DNA of 64,000 nt from Komarekiella atlantica HA4396-MV6 (GCA_019359395.1 JAHHHK010000004.1:266666-330665); one strand, 5' to 3'; positions 10,811-19,464 are shown, numbered from the stretch's first letter. Numbers and translations are program-made. Notes: generated from the letters alone by a model not told the origin.

Positions 10811-11029
10811 ATGGTGCAGGTAGGAGAAACAAGTATTGAGGAATTAAAAGGTCAGATTAGACGCCTCAATAGTAAGGCAGGTCAAATGAAAATGGATCTG
10901 CATGATTTAGCCGAAGGACTGCCAACAGATTATCAGCAACTTATGGATGTTGCAGCTGCAACTTATGAAATCTATAGACAGTTAGATGAGCTTAAGCAAC
11001 AGCTGAAAAAATTGGAGAATGTTAAATGA
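10811..11029 (+). CDS. DUF683 (CCE_0567-type) nif-associated coiled-coil protein
   Basis: A two-helix, Rop-like small protein of 72 aa. I start it at ATG 10811 because AAGGA at 10798-10802 gives an 8-base spacing, while ATG 10802 would have none. Heptad-like stretches IEELKGQIRRLNSKAG and YRQLDELKQQLKKLE mark the two helices. Homologues lie in nif clusters between nifX and nifW and may bind Fe. The stop overlaps nifW by four bases. Confidence 0.88.
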   Translation: MVQVGETSIEELKGQIRRLNSKAGQMKMDLHDLAEGLPTDYQQLMDVAAATYEIYRQLDELKQQLKKLENVK

Positions 11030-11343
11030 CTGGAACTATTGATGAATTTAAGCAGCTCGTAGATACAGAGGAGTTTTTGAAGTTTTTTAACCTGCCCTAC
11101 GACCAAAAATTTGTGAACGTAAATCGTTTACATATTTTGAAAAAGTTTTCTCAATATATCAAGGAAATTGATGAGAATTCTTCTGACTTAAGTCAAGAAG
11201 AAAAACTAAATCAATATTCTCTAGCTTTGCAAAAAGCTTATCAAGTATTTCTCGAATCAACACCGCATGAACAAAAGCTGTTCAAAGTGTTTAATGACAA
11301 GCCGAAAAATGTAGTCACACTGACAGAAATCACTTCTGATTAG
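11026..11343 (+). CDS. nifW: NifW, nitrogenase stabilising/protective protein
   Basis: Product of 105 aa. EEFLKFFNLPYDQKFVNVNRLHILKKF is the family core (seen at residues 15-41). NifW associates with MoFe protein and helps its assembly or protects it from O2. It is coupled to the DUF683 gene by ATGA overlap and followed after ten bases by hesA. Confidence 0.94.
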   Translation: MTGTIDEFKQLVDTEEFLKFFNLPYDQKFVNVNRLHILKKFSQYIKEIDENSSDLSQEEKLNQYSLALQKAYQVFLESTPHEQKLFKVFNDKPKNVVTLTEITSD

Positions 11344-11353
11344 GAGGTAAAAA

Positions 11354-12157
11354 TTGGTAAACCTGACGCCTACCGAATTAGAACGCTATCGTCGCCAAAT
11401 GATGCTCCCGAATTTTGGCGAAGTAGCACAGAAGCGCCTGAAGTCAGCAACGGTTTTGGTTACGGGTGTGGGGGGATTAGGCGGTACGGCGGCGCTTTAC
11501 TTAGCAGTAGCGGGCGTCGGCAGGCTAATCTTAGTCCGGGGTGGTGACTTGCGGCTAGATGATATGAATCGTCAGGTTCTCATGACGGACGATTGGGTAG
11601 GTAAGCCAAGGGTATTTAAAGCTAAAGAAACTCTGGACGCTATTAATCCTGATGTCCAAGTGGAAACTGTTCATGATTACATCACCTCGGAAAATGTAGA
11701 TTCGTTGGTGCAATCCGCTGATATGGCTCTCGACTGTGCTCACAATTTTGCGGAGCGCAATTTGCTCAATGAAGCTTGTGTGCGCTGGCGTAAGCCAATG
11801 GTAGAGGCTGCAATGGACGGGATGGAAGCTTACCTGACCACGATTATTCCTGGTGTGACTCCTTGTTTATCCTGTCTGTTTCCAGAGAAACCTGATTGGG
11901 ATCGGCGCGGCTTTTCGGTTTTAGGTGCTGTTTCTGGGACACTGGCTTGTTTAACGGCACTGGAGGCTATCAAGCTAATTACCGGGTTTAGTCAACCTCT
12001 ATTGTCGCAATTGCTGACAATCGACCTGAGCCGGATGGAATTTGCCAAGCGCCGTTCTTATCGCGATCGCTCTTGTCCAGTATGTGGTAACAACGCACCT
12101 TGGAGACAAGCGCAATCCAAATCGATGGAACCCAGCAGTATGGCACAGAATAGTTAA
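11354..12157 (+). CDS. hesA: HesA, ThiF/MoeB-like E1 enzyme
   Basis: Adenylating enzyme of the ThiF/MoeB/E1 family, 267 aa, found in cyanobacterial nif clusters and linked to Mo or sulfur delivery. The dinucleotide site is GVGGLGGTAALYLA; zinc-type CxxC pairs are CLSC and CPVC. The start is an unusual TTG at 11354, supported by a perfect AGGAGG at 11342-11347 with 6-base spacing. It precedes hesB. Confidence 0.94.
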   Translation: MVNLTPTELERYRRQMMLPNFGEVAQKRLKSATVLVTGVGGLGGTAALYLAVAGVGRLILVRGGDLRLDDMNRQVLMTDDWVGKPRVFKAKETLDAINPDVQVETVHDYITSENVDSLVQSADMALDCAHNFAERNLLNEACVRWRKPMVEAAMDGMEAYLTTIIPGVTPCLSCLFPEKPDWDRRGFSVLGAVSGTLACLTALEAIKLITGFSQPLLSQLLTIDLSRMEFAKRRSYRDRSCPVCGNNAPWRQAQSKSMEPSSMAQNS

Positions 12158-12210
12158 TTTGGCCCACACCTGAAATCAAAACAACCAATCGCTACAATTC
12201 AGGAGATTTG

Positions 12211-12582
12211 ATGACCGTTACTTTGTCAGAAAAAGCAGAATTTCATCTGCGAGCATTCCTGCGAGGTTCAGCTCCCGATGCTAATGGCGCAACCAAAGGT
12301 GTTCGCATCTCTGTGAAAGATGGTGGTTGCAGTGGCTATGAGTATGCGATCGATATCACCAGCAAACCACAACCTGATGATTTGGTACTCCAACAAGGCA
12401 AGGTAATCGTTTACGTTGAGGCCAAAAGTGCGCCTTTACTAGAAGGCGTTGTCGTTGACTTTGTTGAGGGAGTGATGGAGAGCGGCTTTAAGTTCATCAA
12501 TCCCAATGCAACTGATACTTGCGGTTGTGGAAAGTCCTTCAAAGCTGGTGACTGTACGCCTACTGGAACTCCCTGTAGCTAA
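12211..12582 (+). CDS. hesB: HesB, A-type Fe-S carrier (IscA-like)
   Basis: A-type iron-sulfur carrier of 123 aa from ATG 12211, with AGGAG at 12201-12205. The three conserved cysteines are in GGCSGYEY and CGCGKSF. The C-terminus has an added Cys/Pro/Thr tail (DCTPTGTPCS). It probably hands clusters to nitrogenase or FdxH. Order hesA-hesB-fdxH is typical of heterocystous strains. Confidence 0.94.
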   Translation: MTVTLSEKAEFHLRAFLRGSAPDANGATKGVRISVKDGGCSGYEYAIDITSKPQPDDLVLQQGKVIVYVEAKSAPLLEGVVVDFVEGVMESGFKFINPNATDTCGCGKSFKAGDCTPTGTPCS

Positions 12583-12748
12583 TACTATTTGGGACTTTGA
12601 AAGACACTAGTATTGAGGTTTTTCTCAGTTCCGTTAGCATCAAATCTCACTGTGGCGGCTTCTCGTAAATGCCCAAAGAGTAGGATAGGGAAACTCAAAA
12701 GCTTCGGGAATTAAATCTAATTGTATAACCTTTGAGGAGAATCGCAAA

Positions 12749-13048
12749 ATGGCCAGCTACCAAGTTAGATTGATCAGCAAAAAAGAAAACTTCGACACCA
12801 CAATTGAAGTTGACGAAGAAACTACTATTTTGGCAGCAGCAGAAGAAAATGGTATCGAGTTACCTTTTTCTTGTCACGCAGGTTCTTGTTCTAGTTGTGT
12901 TGGTAAAGTTGTTGACGGTGAAGTTGATCAATCTGATCAAATTTTCCTAGATGACGAGCAAATGTCGAAAGGATTCGCTCTACTTTGCGTCACCTATCCT
13001 CGTTCTAATTGCACAATTAAGACACATCAAGAACCTTATCTCGTTTAA
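12749..13048 (+). CDS. fdxH: FdxH, heterocyst [2Fe-2S] ferredoxin
   Basis: Electron donor to nitrogenase reductase, 99 aa. Cluster ligands are Cys42, Cys47, Cys50 and Cys80 (CHAGSCSSC and LLCVTYP). Lys10 and Lys11, residues known to matter for contact with NifH in Anabaena FdxH, are present (SKKENFD). GAGGAG lies just upstream. The frame is continuous, so no fdxH-type element interrupts it. The 166-base leader may carry its own promoter. Confidence 0.97.
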   Translation: MASYQVRLISKKENFDTTIEVDEETTILAAAEENGIELPFSCHAGSCSSCVGKVVDGEVDQSDQIFLDDEQMSKGFALLCVTYPRSNCTIKTHQEPYLV

Positions 13049-13099
13049 ACACATTGAGCGAGCTGCTATTCTTAGCAATCTTTGAAATCTTAGCTTGAC

Positions 13100-13143
13100 A
13101 AAGGATGAAGGATGTGCAAAACATTCTGCATCCTTCATCCTTT
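13100..13143 (+). terminator. Long perfect hairpin after fdxH
   Basis: AAAGGATGAAGGATG (13100-13114) pairs perfectly with CATCCTTCATCCTTT (13129-13143). A 15-bp stem with a 14-base loop and a short T-run. It probably ends or protects the hesAB-fdxH message; it lies 17 bases before feoA. Confidence 0.65.
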
Positions 13144-13159
13144 ATGCTCAAAAGCTTAA

Positions 13160-13411
13160 ATGTTTACCCCCTTTAGTGTGACTGGCTGCTCATTAGAATT
13201 ATTGAGGATAGGAGAACGAGGAATCGTAGCTTTTTGTAAAACTCATGACCCAACTATCTCAGAAAAGCTGTTATTAATGGGAATTACACCAGGAACTACT
13301 ATTACTTTAGAACAACAGTTTCCCTTTTCAATTATCAAAGTTGGAAATATGCTTTTATCAATAGATCAAGAAAGTTTTCGTGCTATTTACGTCCGGATTG
13401 TTGATAATTGA
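13160..13411 (+). CDS. FeoA-domain protein
   Basis: SH3-like FeoA domain, 83 aa: FSVTGCSLELLRIGERG at the start, LLMGITPGTTITLEQQFPF in the middle and LLSIDQESFRAIYV at the end. FeoA proteins act with ferrous iron transporters or bind metals. No feoB is next to it. Its place just after fdxH suggests an iron role in nitrogenase maturation. No clear ribosome site is visible. Confidence 0.85.
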   Translation: MFTPFSVTGCSLELLRIGERGIVAFCKTHDPTISEKLLLMGITPGTTITLEQQFPFSIIKVGNMLLSIDQESFRAIYVRIVDN

Positions 13412-13520
13412 TCATCAACTATTTTTATATATTTTGCTTACCTCGTCTCTACTTTAAAGACTTTGGATAGATGAGGGATTAATCTATATATTATGAACGC
13501 AACTTAGTACAAGAAACAAA

Positions 13521-13552
13521 GCGACTTACTGTTGTTAGCAAGTCGCTTATTT
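13521..13552 (+). terminator. Terminator between feoA and mop (convergent)
   Basis: GCGACTT (13521-13527), 12-base loop, AAGTCGC (13540-13546), then TTATTTTTT. A good intrinsic terminator for the + strand nif transcript and possibly also for mop on the other strand. Confidence 0.8.
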
Positions 13553-13553
13553 T

Positions 13554-13763
13554 TTAATCAACAGCAACTATCACATCTGATGACTTAATAACAGCGTAAG
13601 CTTCTTTACCTTCGACAAGTCCTAGCTTTTCTGCTGATGATTTCGTGATTATTGACACTAGCTCTACTCCTGGTGCAAGTTCTAGAGTTACTTCAGTATT
13701 AACCGAACCATGTACAACTTTTTTTACAGTGCCTTTAAGAGAATTGCGAGCGCTAATTTCCAT
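13554..13763 (-). CDS. Mop-type molybdate/tungstate-binding protein (TOBE)
   Basis: Single TOBE/Mop domain of 69 aa: SARNSLKGTVKKVVHGSVN, then VELVSIITKSSAEKLGL and VIKSSDVIVAVD. Such molbindins store or buffer molybdate, which fits supply of Mo to FeMo-co. It converges on the nif operon and has GGTAAAC before ATG 13763 (reverse strand). Confidence 0.9.
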   Translation of the reverse strand: MEISARNSLKGTVKKVVHGSVNTEVTLELAPGVELVSIITKSSAEKLGLVEGKEAYAVIKSSDVIVAVD

Positions 13764-14416
13764 TGTTTACCTTTTTTTAATTACATTTCAATTAAACTAT
13801 CAAATTAGACTTTTAAAAGTGTAATTTTTTAGTTTTTCTTAATAAAAAAACACGTGTATAAGGGAAAATTTCTATAATGGGATGATTTCACGCTAGAAAA
13901 AAACTTTTTTGTCTTCTATAAAACTGTAAAAAATACTTCTTTTTTAGCATTATTTAATATTTATCTTGAGATATGTTTTAGGATCTTTATAAATGATTAA
14001 TAATTTAAAATTATCAAAGTGATAAGATATAAATAAGCTAAATTTTTGCTAGTCAAATAGACTTTAGCAAAAAGTAATTCTAGAGTGATATCAAGCATTT
14101 CTCCCTGAATATTAGGTAAATATTATAAATAGGCAGGAAGCGAGATACACTCAACATCAAACAAGATGTCCTACCAGAAACTAGTCAAATTTATGAAGTT
14201 TTGAGATAGATTCAATACTTCCGAAAAGCCATGTTGCATTTTCGTAACTGCTTTTAAGGAGACGGAGCAAGTTTCTATTCTCTTAATTGTGGTGTAGGCA
14301 CTAAGAAGTAGTAAAGTTGCTTTTACAATATCATCCTAACATGCAATTGAAAAATTTGGATGACTATAAAGCTATAGATTTTGCTAGTAATTTGGAAGTT
14401 TTAAGGATACTTAAAA
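13764..14416. other. AT-rich divergent intergenic region
   Basis: No open frame is supported in these 650 bases. They are AT-rich and separate mop (-) from the SagB-like gene (+), so promoters for both are expected here. Confidence 0.5.
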
Positions 14417-15700
14417 ATGCCACATGAGATATCAGGCAAAGTCTATCATGAAGCTACCAAGCATTCTTGTTTATCAGTACAACTTGATCCAAATTATGTA
14501 GTTGCTTCAACTCAACCATCTGCATTTAAAGTTTATCCAAAGTTTTATCGAAGAGTGAAATTAGATTTCAATAATCTTATTCACTCTTTTATCGGGTTAA
14601 CTAGTGCAGTTACCCTTGAGAAAGTGTATCAGGATGGTAGCTCTAAACTGCGGGTAAATCCATCAGCAGGTGCTCTGTATCCTACGGAAGTTTACGTACA
14701 GGTTCGCGGCATCCAGGGACTAGTAGATGGCATATATCATCTAGAAGTTGAGAATAATTCTCTAACACTTATCTATGAATTAATTGATGATGGTTTAGAG
14801 AGTTATATTATACCGGGTAAAAGTATCAAGGGATTCATCTTTTTAATTAGTTGTGTTTATTATAGGTCTAGTTGGAAATATAAAAATAGGAGCTTGAGAT
14901 ATTGCTTTTTAGATAGTGGACACCATTTAGGTGCAATCGCTGCATCAGCTTATCTTCACGACAAAGATATACAGTTAGTTTTTGATTTTGATAAACTTGC
15001 TCTCAATGAACATTTGGGATTTGAGAATAAAGAGTTTATTACCGCTTGTGCTTTTTCAGGCGAAATACAGGAGAAGAATGTCAGAAATTTAAGGCTAAAA
15101 GTTCCTTTTGTTTGTGGCACAGATTATTTTGAAGCTAACCAGTTTGTTGAAGAAGCTTATCAAGCAACATCTTTGCAAAGTAGTTGCCAGAAGAAACTCA
15201 AACAGCCTCAGTTTAAATTTGACAAGGATAAATTTTACCAAACTATTTGGAATAGACGTTCTATTAGACGTTTCCGGAAACAGTCTATTTCTCAAGAAGA
15301 TTATTTATATATATTGCGACAACTTCAGCAGCCAATACCAACAGAGAATTATGAGGAGATAGAAATTTTCTCAGTTGTGCATCAAGTGGAGAAGACGCCA
15401 CCTGGGTTATACAAGGGTAGGCATTTGATTAAGTTGGGTGATTTTAGTGAAAAGACAGGTTACTTATGCATTAATCAAGCCATCGCTAGAGATTGTGCTG
15501 TAACTTTATTTTTTGTAGCTGATTATCTAAATTACCAAACTGCTATGCAAATAGCTGGTTTTCTAGGCCAGAGAGTTTATCTAACTAGTAATTATTTGGG
15601 AATTCAGTGTAGTGGAATTGGTGCTTACTATGATGATGACACCAAGGAATTATTAGAAACAAATAAAGATGTACTCTATGGAATAGCAATTGGAATGTAA
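14417..15700 (+). CDS. SagB-like FMN nitroreductase-family oxidoreductase
   Basis: Protein of 427 aa with two nitroreductase-like halves. The first half has RVNPSAGALYPTEVYVQVRG and YHLEVENNSLTLI, the signature of SagB-type dehydrogenases; the second begins at IWNRRSIRRF (about residue 278). SagB enzymes use FMN to oxidise azolines in modified peptides. No cyclodehydratase or peptide precursor is seen nearby, so a peptide-modifying role is unproven. A small partner gene follows after 18 bases. The region is AT-richer than the nif genes. Function in nitrogen fixation is inferred only from position. Confidence 0.75.
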   Translation: MPHEISGKVYHEATKHSCLSVQLDPNYVVASTQPSAFKVYPKFYRRVKLDFNNLIHSFIGLTSAVTLEKVYQDGSSKLRVNPSAGALYPTEVYVQVRGIQGLVDGIYHLEVENNSLTLIYELIDDGLESYIIPGKSIKGFIFLISCVYYRSSWKYKNRSLRYCFLDSGHHLGAIAASAYLHDKDIQLVFDFDKLALNEHLGFENKEFITACAFSGEIQEKNVRNLRLKVPFVCGTDYFEANQFVEEAYQATSLQSSCQKKLKQPQFKFDKDKFYQTIWNRRSIRRFRKQSISQEDYLYILRQLQQPIPTENYEEIEIFSVVHQVEKTPPGLYKGRHLIKLGDFSEKTGYLCINQAIARDCAVTLFFVADYLNYQTAMQIAGFLGQRVYLTSNYLGIQCSGIGAYYDDDTKELLETNKDVLYGIAIGM

Positions 15701-15718
15701 TTAGGAACTTCAAGAGAA

Positions 15719-16093
15719 ATGACTAGAAAGATGTATTACTTTAATAGTGATGATTCACATCCTATACAACCGACATCTGCGGATATTATACTGCGGCAGC
15801 AACTAGAGTATTCTATTAGCAAATACTTTTATGAAGCTTGCGATCGCACCATTCAAAATCTCTTATCTAGTTGTCGGTGGTATGTCACAACCCATGCTAA
15901 TGCTTTGACATTAGTAATTGAATGTCCCGATCAAGTTACAAATTGGCGAGTTTTACAAAAAATTGTGCCAATGGGGACATTACTGTACGGCATTATTAGT
16001 AGTGCTAAAATCCGTGTTTGTCCACCAGAAAGCCAAGGCGTACCTTTTGAAATGAGGGTAGATGAACTCTCTGTTTATCGGGATTGGGCCTGA
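15719..16093 (+). CDS. Small conserved protein, copy 1 (paired with flavin enzyme)
   Basis: Unknown protein of 124 aa. It is clearly paralogous to the product at 44403-44774 in this window: both have FY-ACDR---LLSSC-WY-TT-A--LTL-I-C, SAKIRV-PP, and end in YRDW plus one residue. No domain is recognised. Copy 1 follows the SagB-like gene by 18 bases; copy 2 overlaps a luciferase-like flavin oxidoreductase. It may be a partner of flavin enzymes. Confidence 0.75.
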   Translation: MTRKMYYFNSDDSHPIQPTSADIILRQQLEYSISKYFYEACDRTIQNLLSSCRWYVTTHANALTLVIECPDQVTNWRVLQKIVPMGTLLYGIISSAKIRVCPPESQGVPFEMRVDELSVYRDWA

Positions 16094-16119
16094 TTCAATT
16101 TTAGATTTTAGATTGTTAA

Positions 16120-16593
16120 CTAAAAGTTGATATTCTGTTTGATAAGTGCAACTACCTCTTCAAAAACCAAGTCAGCAGAATGCTTAATAGCAGGACTTAA
16201 CTCTAGTCCCAAACTAAGATTTGCAGCCTCAATTAAATAAACAATCACCTCTTGAGGAAAATCATTTTGAAAGATTTTCCGTCCGGCGGCTAAAGCATTA
16301 TCCCAACGAAAATCGTGCAAGTTATAACTAGGTTCAGGTAAAGCTTCTAATTCTTTACCAGGGACTTTAAACACAGCACCCGCTTCAGAACCAGTTGAAC
16401 TTGCATCAATAATTACTAATTGCTTACTACCTCTAGCTTGAAACATCACTTCCATACCTGCGGTTCCACAGTCATAAACTCGCACGTTATGGTGAGGATT
16501 TTCAGCTAGATATTTTTGTAAGCGTTGAGCGATGATGACGCCAACCGCGTCATCACTACGATTGAGATTACCGCAACCGATAATAGTTAGCAT
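16120..16593 (-). CDS. hupW: HupW, uptake hydrogenase large-subunit protease
   Basis: Endopeptidase that removes the C-terminal tail of HupL after Ni insertion. The 157-aa product has the HybD/HyaD fold marks: IIGCGNLNRSDDAVGV with metal-binding Asp, LVIIDASSTG with the second Asp, and YNLHDFRWDN with the His. It lies next to nif and about 10 kb from its substrate gene hupL. The first 83 bases around its start are duplicated at 17261-17343. Confidence 0.92.
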   Translation of the reverse strand: MLTIIGCGNLNRSDDAVGVIIAQRLQKYLAENPHHNVRVYDCGTAGMEVMFQARGSKQLVIIDASSTGSEAGAVFKVPGKELEALPEPSYNLHDFRWDNALAAGRKIFQNDFPQEVIVYLIEAANLSLGLELSPAIKHSADLVFEEVVALIKQNINF

Positions 16594-16614
16594 GGAATGA
16601 TATTTAATAAACTT

Positions 16615-16974
16615 TTATAAAGATACTTTTCTAAACCTGTGTCCATCTGGTTCTACAACTACAAATGCGCCTACTAATTCGACTTCCGAGTAAGTTTCTA
16701 TAACTCGTATCAGTTCGTTATGAACTTTATTCACAGTTGTAGGTAGGATTCTGAGATAGATAACTCCAGATCCCATTGCTCTAACAAAAACAAGATTTCC
16801 GTAGTCTCTATCTCGCGTAATGAGAATACGGTTCTGTTCCTGTGCTGTTCTAAGTATTTCTTCATCACTTGCTTGCGAAAGATTAATCTGAGCAACAAGA
16901 ATTACATTATATCCCGCATCAACTAAAAATCTTGCTGTCACAGCATACACATCTTGATCCAGTAAGAATCTCAT
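16615..16974 (-). CDS. DUF5615 PIN-like toxin, module 1
   Basis: PIN-like putative RNase of 119 aa from ATG 16974 (MRFLLDQDVYAV). Acidic residues in LLDQD, the ILITRDRDYG block and VVVEPDGHRFR are typical of the DUF5615 family. It follows its DUF433 partner after two bases. Together they look like a type II toxin-antitoxin pair. Confidence 0.8.
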   Translation of the reverse strand: MRFLLDQDVYAVTARFLVDAGYNVILVAQINLSQASDEEILRTAQEQNRILITRDRDYGNLVFVRAMGSGVIYLRILPTTVNKVHNELIRVIETYSEVELVGAFVVVEPDGHRFRKVSL

Positions 16975-16976
16975 GC

Positions 16977-17201
16977 TCAAATAGATACTAGGCGAATGTC
17001 TTCAGCCGCCACCAGTGCGATCGCGTATTGTAAGCAAGCACGAATATCCTCAATTTGTAGATCTGGATAGTAGTCTCGGATAATTTCTTCAAATGAAAAT
17101 CCGTCATTGAGTACTTCAAGAATGCTTTGTACAGTAATGCGTGTGCCTGCGATGCAAGGTTTACCAAAATGAATGTGAGAGTTAACTACAATTCTGTCCA
17201 T
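16977..17201 (-). CDS. DUF433 antitoxin, module 1
   Basis: DUF433 small protein of 74 aa. I start at ATG 17201 (MDRIVVNSHIHFGKPCIAGT); the longer frame adds six residues. GKPCIAGTRITV and DLQIEDIRACLQYA are family marks. The first gene of a two-gene module with the DUF5615 gene. Confidence 0.8.
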   Translation of the reverse strand: MDRIVVNSHIHFGKPCIAGTRITVQSILEVLNDGFSFEEIIRDYYPDLQIEDIRACLQYAIALVAAEDIRLVSI

Positions 17202-17260
17202 ACAACTGTAAATTATCATATATTTCCTAAATTATAAAATAAGAAGCCGCGCTACATTTA

Positions 17261-17343
17261 TGAGCGATGATTACATCAATCGCGTCATCACTACGATTGA
17301 GATTACCGCAACCGATAATAGTTAGCATGGAATGATATTTAAT
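17261..17343. repeat. Duplicated start of hupW
   Basis: These 83 bases match 16526-16608 (the 5' end of hupW plus its upstream bases) with only a few changes, all in the first 20 bases. It is the left part of a segmental duplication whose other part is at 17802-17955. Confidence 0.9.
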
Positions 17344-17346
17344 TGT

Positions 17347-17688
17347 TTAAGCAGTTGCAAATTCAGTCAAAGCGCGTTCACTTGGAGGATGGAAAGCTAA
17401 CACAATATCATTTTGGGGAACCCCTGCGTTTAATAATTCCGTGGCAATACCTTCTTCAGTCCAATCTTCTTCGATCCAAATTTTGTGATTTTTAATCCGA
17501 ATATGTACAGTAATGCCTTTAATTCTATGATTTTTTTGCCAGCCAACCTGGAACCATAGATATTGATCGCGTTCATCATCGAGTGCTAAAAGGCTCTCTA
17601 CGTCGTTATCAGGTGAGCTATTGCATAGGCGATCATATTCTATGAGAATATTTTTAATGATGTTTCTGTAGTGATTTAGTTTATCCAT
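17347..17688 (-). CDS. xisI: XisI-like protein (fdxN element excision controlling factor family)
   Basis: Product of 113 aa. YRNIIKNILIEYDRL, DERDQYLWFQVGWQ, KIWIEEDWTEEGIATELL and DIVLAFHPP are the XisI family blocks. In Anabaena, XisH and XisI act with XisF in excision of the fdxN element, but homologues are scattered widely in cyanobacteria, usually as xisH-xisI pairs. Here no xisH is seen upstream; instead there is a broken DUF433/DUF5615 copy. Confidence 0.85.
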   Translation of the reverse strand: MDKLNHYRNIIKNILIEYDRLCNSSPDNDVESLLALDDERDQYLWFQVGWQKNHRIKGITVHIRIKNHKIWIEEDWTEEGIATELLNAGVPQNDIVLAFHPPSERALTEFATA

Positions 17689-17801
17689 TGAACTATCATC
17701 TCACTTTCTATGTCTACAACTATTAATAAAAGTTGATTTTGTTGAAATACTATTTTAATTGCTTTTAGCTGGAAAAAATTTTCATAAGTACTTTGCTTTA
17801 G

Positions 17802-17955
17802 AAATTTTGCTGTCAAAGCATACACATCTTGATCCAGTAAGAATCTCATGCTCAAATAGATACTAGGCGAATGTCTTCAGCCGCCAGTAATGCGATCGCG
17901 TCTTGTAAGCAAGCACGAATATCCTCAATTTGTAGATCTGGATAGTAGCCTCGGA
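17802..17955 (-). pseudogene. Remnant of a duplicated DUF433/DUF5615 module
   Basis: 154 bases match 16927-17080, spanning the end of the DUF433 gene and the start of the DUF5615 gene, with a handful of substitutions and a 3-base deletion (CCACCAGTG to CCAGTAATG region). Both coding frames are cut at the borders, so neither product can be made. It is the right part of the duplication that flanks xisI. Confidence 0.85.
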
Positions 17956-18055
17956 AAACCCTTAACAAACATGATTTGTTTACCTTTAGCACCCGATTTG
18001 AATTACTTTACTCTATATGATGTGCTTTTTCTCTAATCCTTTGTGATCAAGTCTT

Positions 18056-18196
18056 TTGAGACTTAACGGGAAAAGTCAGATAATTGAAGCGATTGATGAA
18101 GTCGGGCGCATAATCGACACCAAAGGCAAGAAGGAACAAATTTTCCCGACTTGTTGGAGAGTAGCGAAAGTTTTTAAGGGAAAGGAGGATATCTGA
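18056..18196 (+). CDS. Possible small ORF upstream of membrane peptide gene
   Basis: An open frame of about 46 codons beginning at TTG 18056 with the stretch GKSQIIEAIDEVGRIIDTKG and ending VAKVFKGKEDI. Its stop lies two bases before ATG 18199, and the next gene's GGAGG lies inside its end, as in coupled genes. The composition looks protein-like but there is no ATG; it may be the tail of a degraded gene. Confidence 0.35.
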   Translation: MRLNGKSQIIEAIDEVGRIIDTKGKKEQIFPTCWRVAKVFKGKEDI

Positions 18197-18198
18197 GT

Positions 18199-18444
18199 AT
18201 GAAACGGACTTCTTACATCATTGCAAACATTAGCGCAGCAGCAGGGGCGATTGTCTTTGGATATTTCGGAGTGCAGTACTTGGGACGAAATACGATGTAC
18301 AGCGTGGGTGGAGGAATGATCGGGGTGGGTACAGCAGCGCAATTGGTTCAGATGAAACCCCGTTCTGTGCCACAGCCAACACTAACAATTTACGACTTGG
18401 CTGATTTGTTGGCAAAGAACGAACCACCGAAGAAACGACGGTAA
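18199..18444 (+). CDS. Small putative membrane protein
   Basis: Product of 81 aa, unknown. Residues about 7-55 hold two hydrophobic Gly-rich segments (ANISAAAGAIVFGYFGVQYL and SVGGGMIGVGTAAQLVQM), then a Pro-rich, basic tail ending KKRR. GGAGG at 18184-18188 supports the start. Confidence 0.55.
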   Translation: MKRTSYIIANISAAAGAIVFGYFGVQYLGRNTMYSVGGGMIGVGTAAQLVQMKPRSVPQPTLTIYDLADLLAKNEPPKKRR

Positions 18445-18531
18445 GTGACGAGCGATCGCGTTTTAGTTCAGAATTGAATAGGGGCGATCGCCTACGGCAG
18501 GCGGATACGCCATCGCATCAAAATTTGAAGC

Positions 18532-18864
18532 TTAGTAAAGCTCAAGACAATCTAAAGCTTCGTTACTCATTAATTCTTGGATTGCCTCTGCTCCAGATCG
18601 AAGTATTTCCTCTACCTTACTTATGGTTGCATTTCCACACCTTAGCCAAATCACCTTTGGAGGCGAACCATAAAGACGACTTCTCTCTGAAAAGTCGGCA
18701 TCTTGAGTAACAATACAAAACCTTTGAACTTTCGCAAACTCCCAAATCTCGCTATCGCTGGCCTCTGTAAGTTCGTGAAACTGAACATGGCTGGCGTTAG
18801 GAAAAATGTCAGCTAACCAAGTAACTAACTTCCGACTCAGGTTTTGGTCGAAAAGTAATTTCAA
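18532..18864 (-). CDS. DUF5615 PIN-like toxin, module 2
   Basis: Product of 110 aa: MKLLFDQNLSRKLVTWL at the start, then ASDSEIWEFAKVQRFCIVTQDADFSE, the PIN-like acidic block (residues about 36-61). It overlaps the DUF433 gene by four bases (ATGA). Diverged from module 1 in sequence, so it is not a recent copy. Confidence 0.82.
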   Translation of the reverse strand: MKLLFDQNLSRKLVTWLADIFPNASHVQFHELTEASDSEIWEFAKVQRFCIVTQDADFSERSRLYGSPPKVIWLRCGNATISKVEEILRSGAEAIQELMSNEALDCLELY

Positions 18865-19091
18865 TCATCACCTACCACCGCAATCAGACGATGTTCTCGG
18901 TCAGCGGCAAACTCTAGACAAGCTCTAATGTCTTCCTCAGTCAACTCTGGGAAGTCGTCTAAAATTTCTGCATGAGACATTCCAGCCGCCAACCAGCCCA
19001 AAACATCATACACAGTGATACGCATTCTTCTAATACAAGGCTTTCCGCCACGTTTATCTGGCTCAATTGTAATAATGTTGTGATAGCTCAT
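18861..19091 (-). CDS. DUF433 antitoxin, module 2
   Basis: Product of 76 aa with GGKPCIRRMRITVYDVLGWL and ELTEEDIRACLEFAADRE. First gene of the pair; the ATGA overlap with the DUF5615 gene implies coupled translation. Confidence 0.82.
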   Translation of the reverse strand: MSYHNIITIEPDKRGGKPCIRRMRITVYDVLGWLAAGMSHAEILDDFPELTEEDIRACLEFAADREHRLIAVVGDD

Positions 19092-19464
19092 GTTTAAGCT
19101 AGATTTTTATATTTCTCTGTCCTAAGTTTAGCCCAGTTTCATACCGCAACACCTAATCGATTACTCCATTAAGCAACCAAACAACTCTTCTACTGTTAGA
19201 TTAAAATCTTTGGTAAACTCTTTCTGGCTAGTTATAGAAACTTTTTTAAAATTAGAGCTTTGCTGAATGTTTTTACCGTTGGTCTTTACGTTAAAGGGAG
19301 CTAGTTACACCGTTTCTATCTGTTATTCTACAGAGCGATCGCTCAGTTCAAACATCGGCTGTATGTTCTAGTTTAGCTACCCTCGATGAAGCTCAGCTTT
19401 TAAACCGCTATAAGTAGTTTAGTTAATAGTTCTGCATCTAAGTCAAACTTTATTATTCTCAACA
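19092..19464. other. Intergenic, no gene seen
   Basis: AT-rich 370 bases between divergent genes. One HIP1-like site (GAGCGATCGCTC at about 19333) is present. No convincing frame on either strand. Confidence 0.5.

Noticed and set aside
18474..18710. 78-aa + strand ORF
   Set aside because: Mostly antisense to the DUF5615 toxin gene of module 2 and begins in a HIP1-type repeat.
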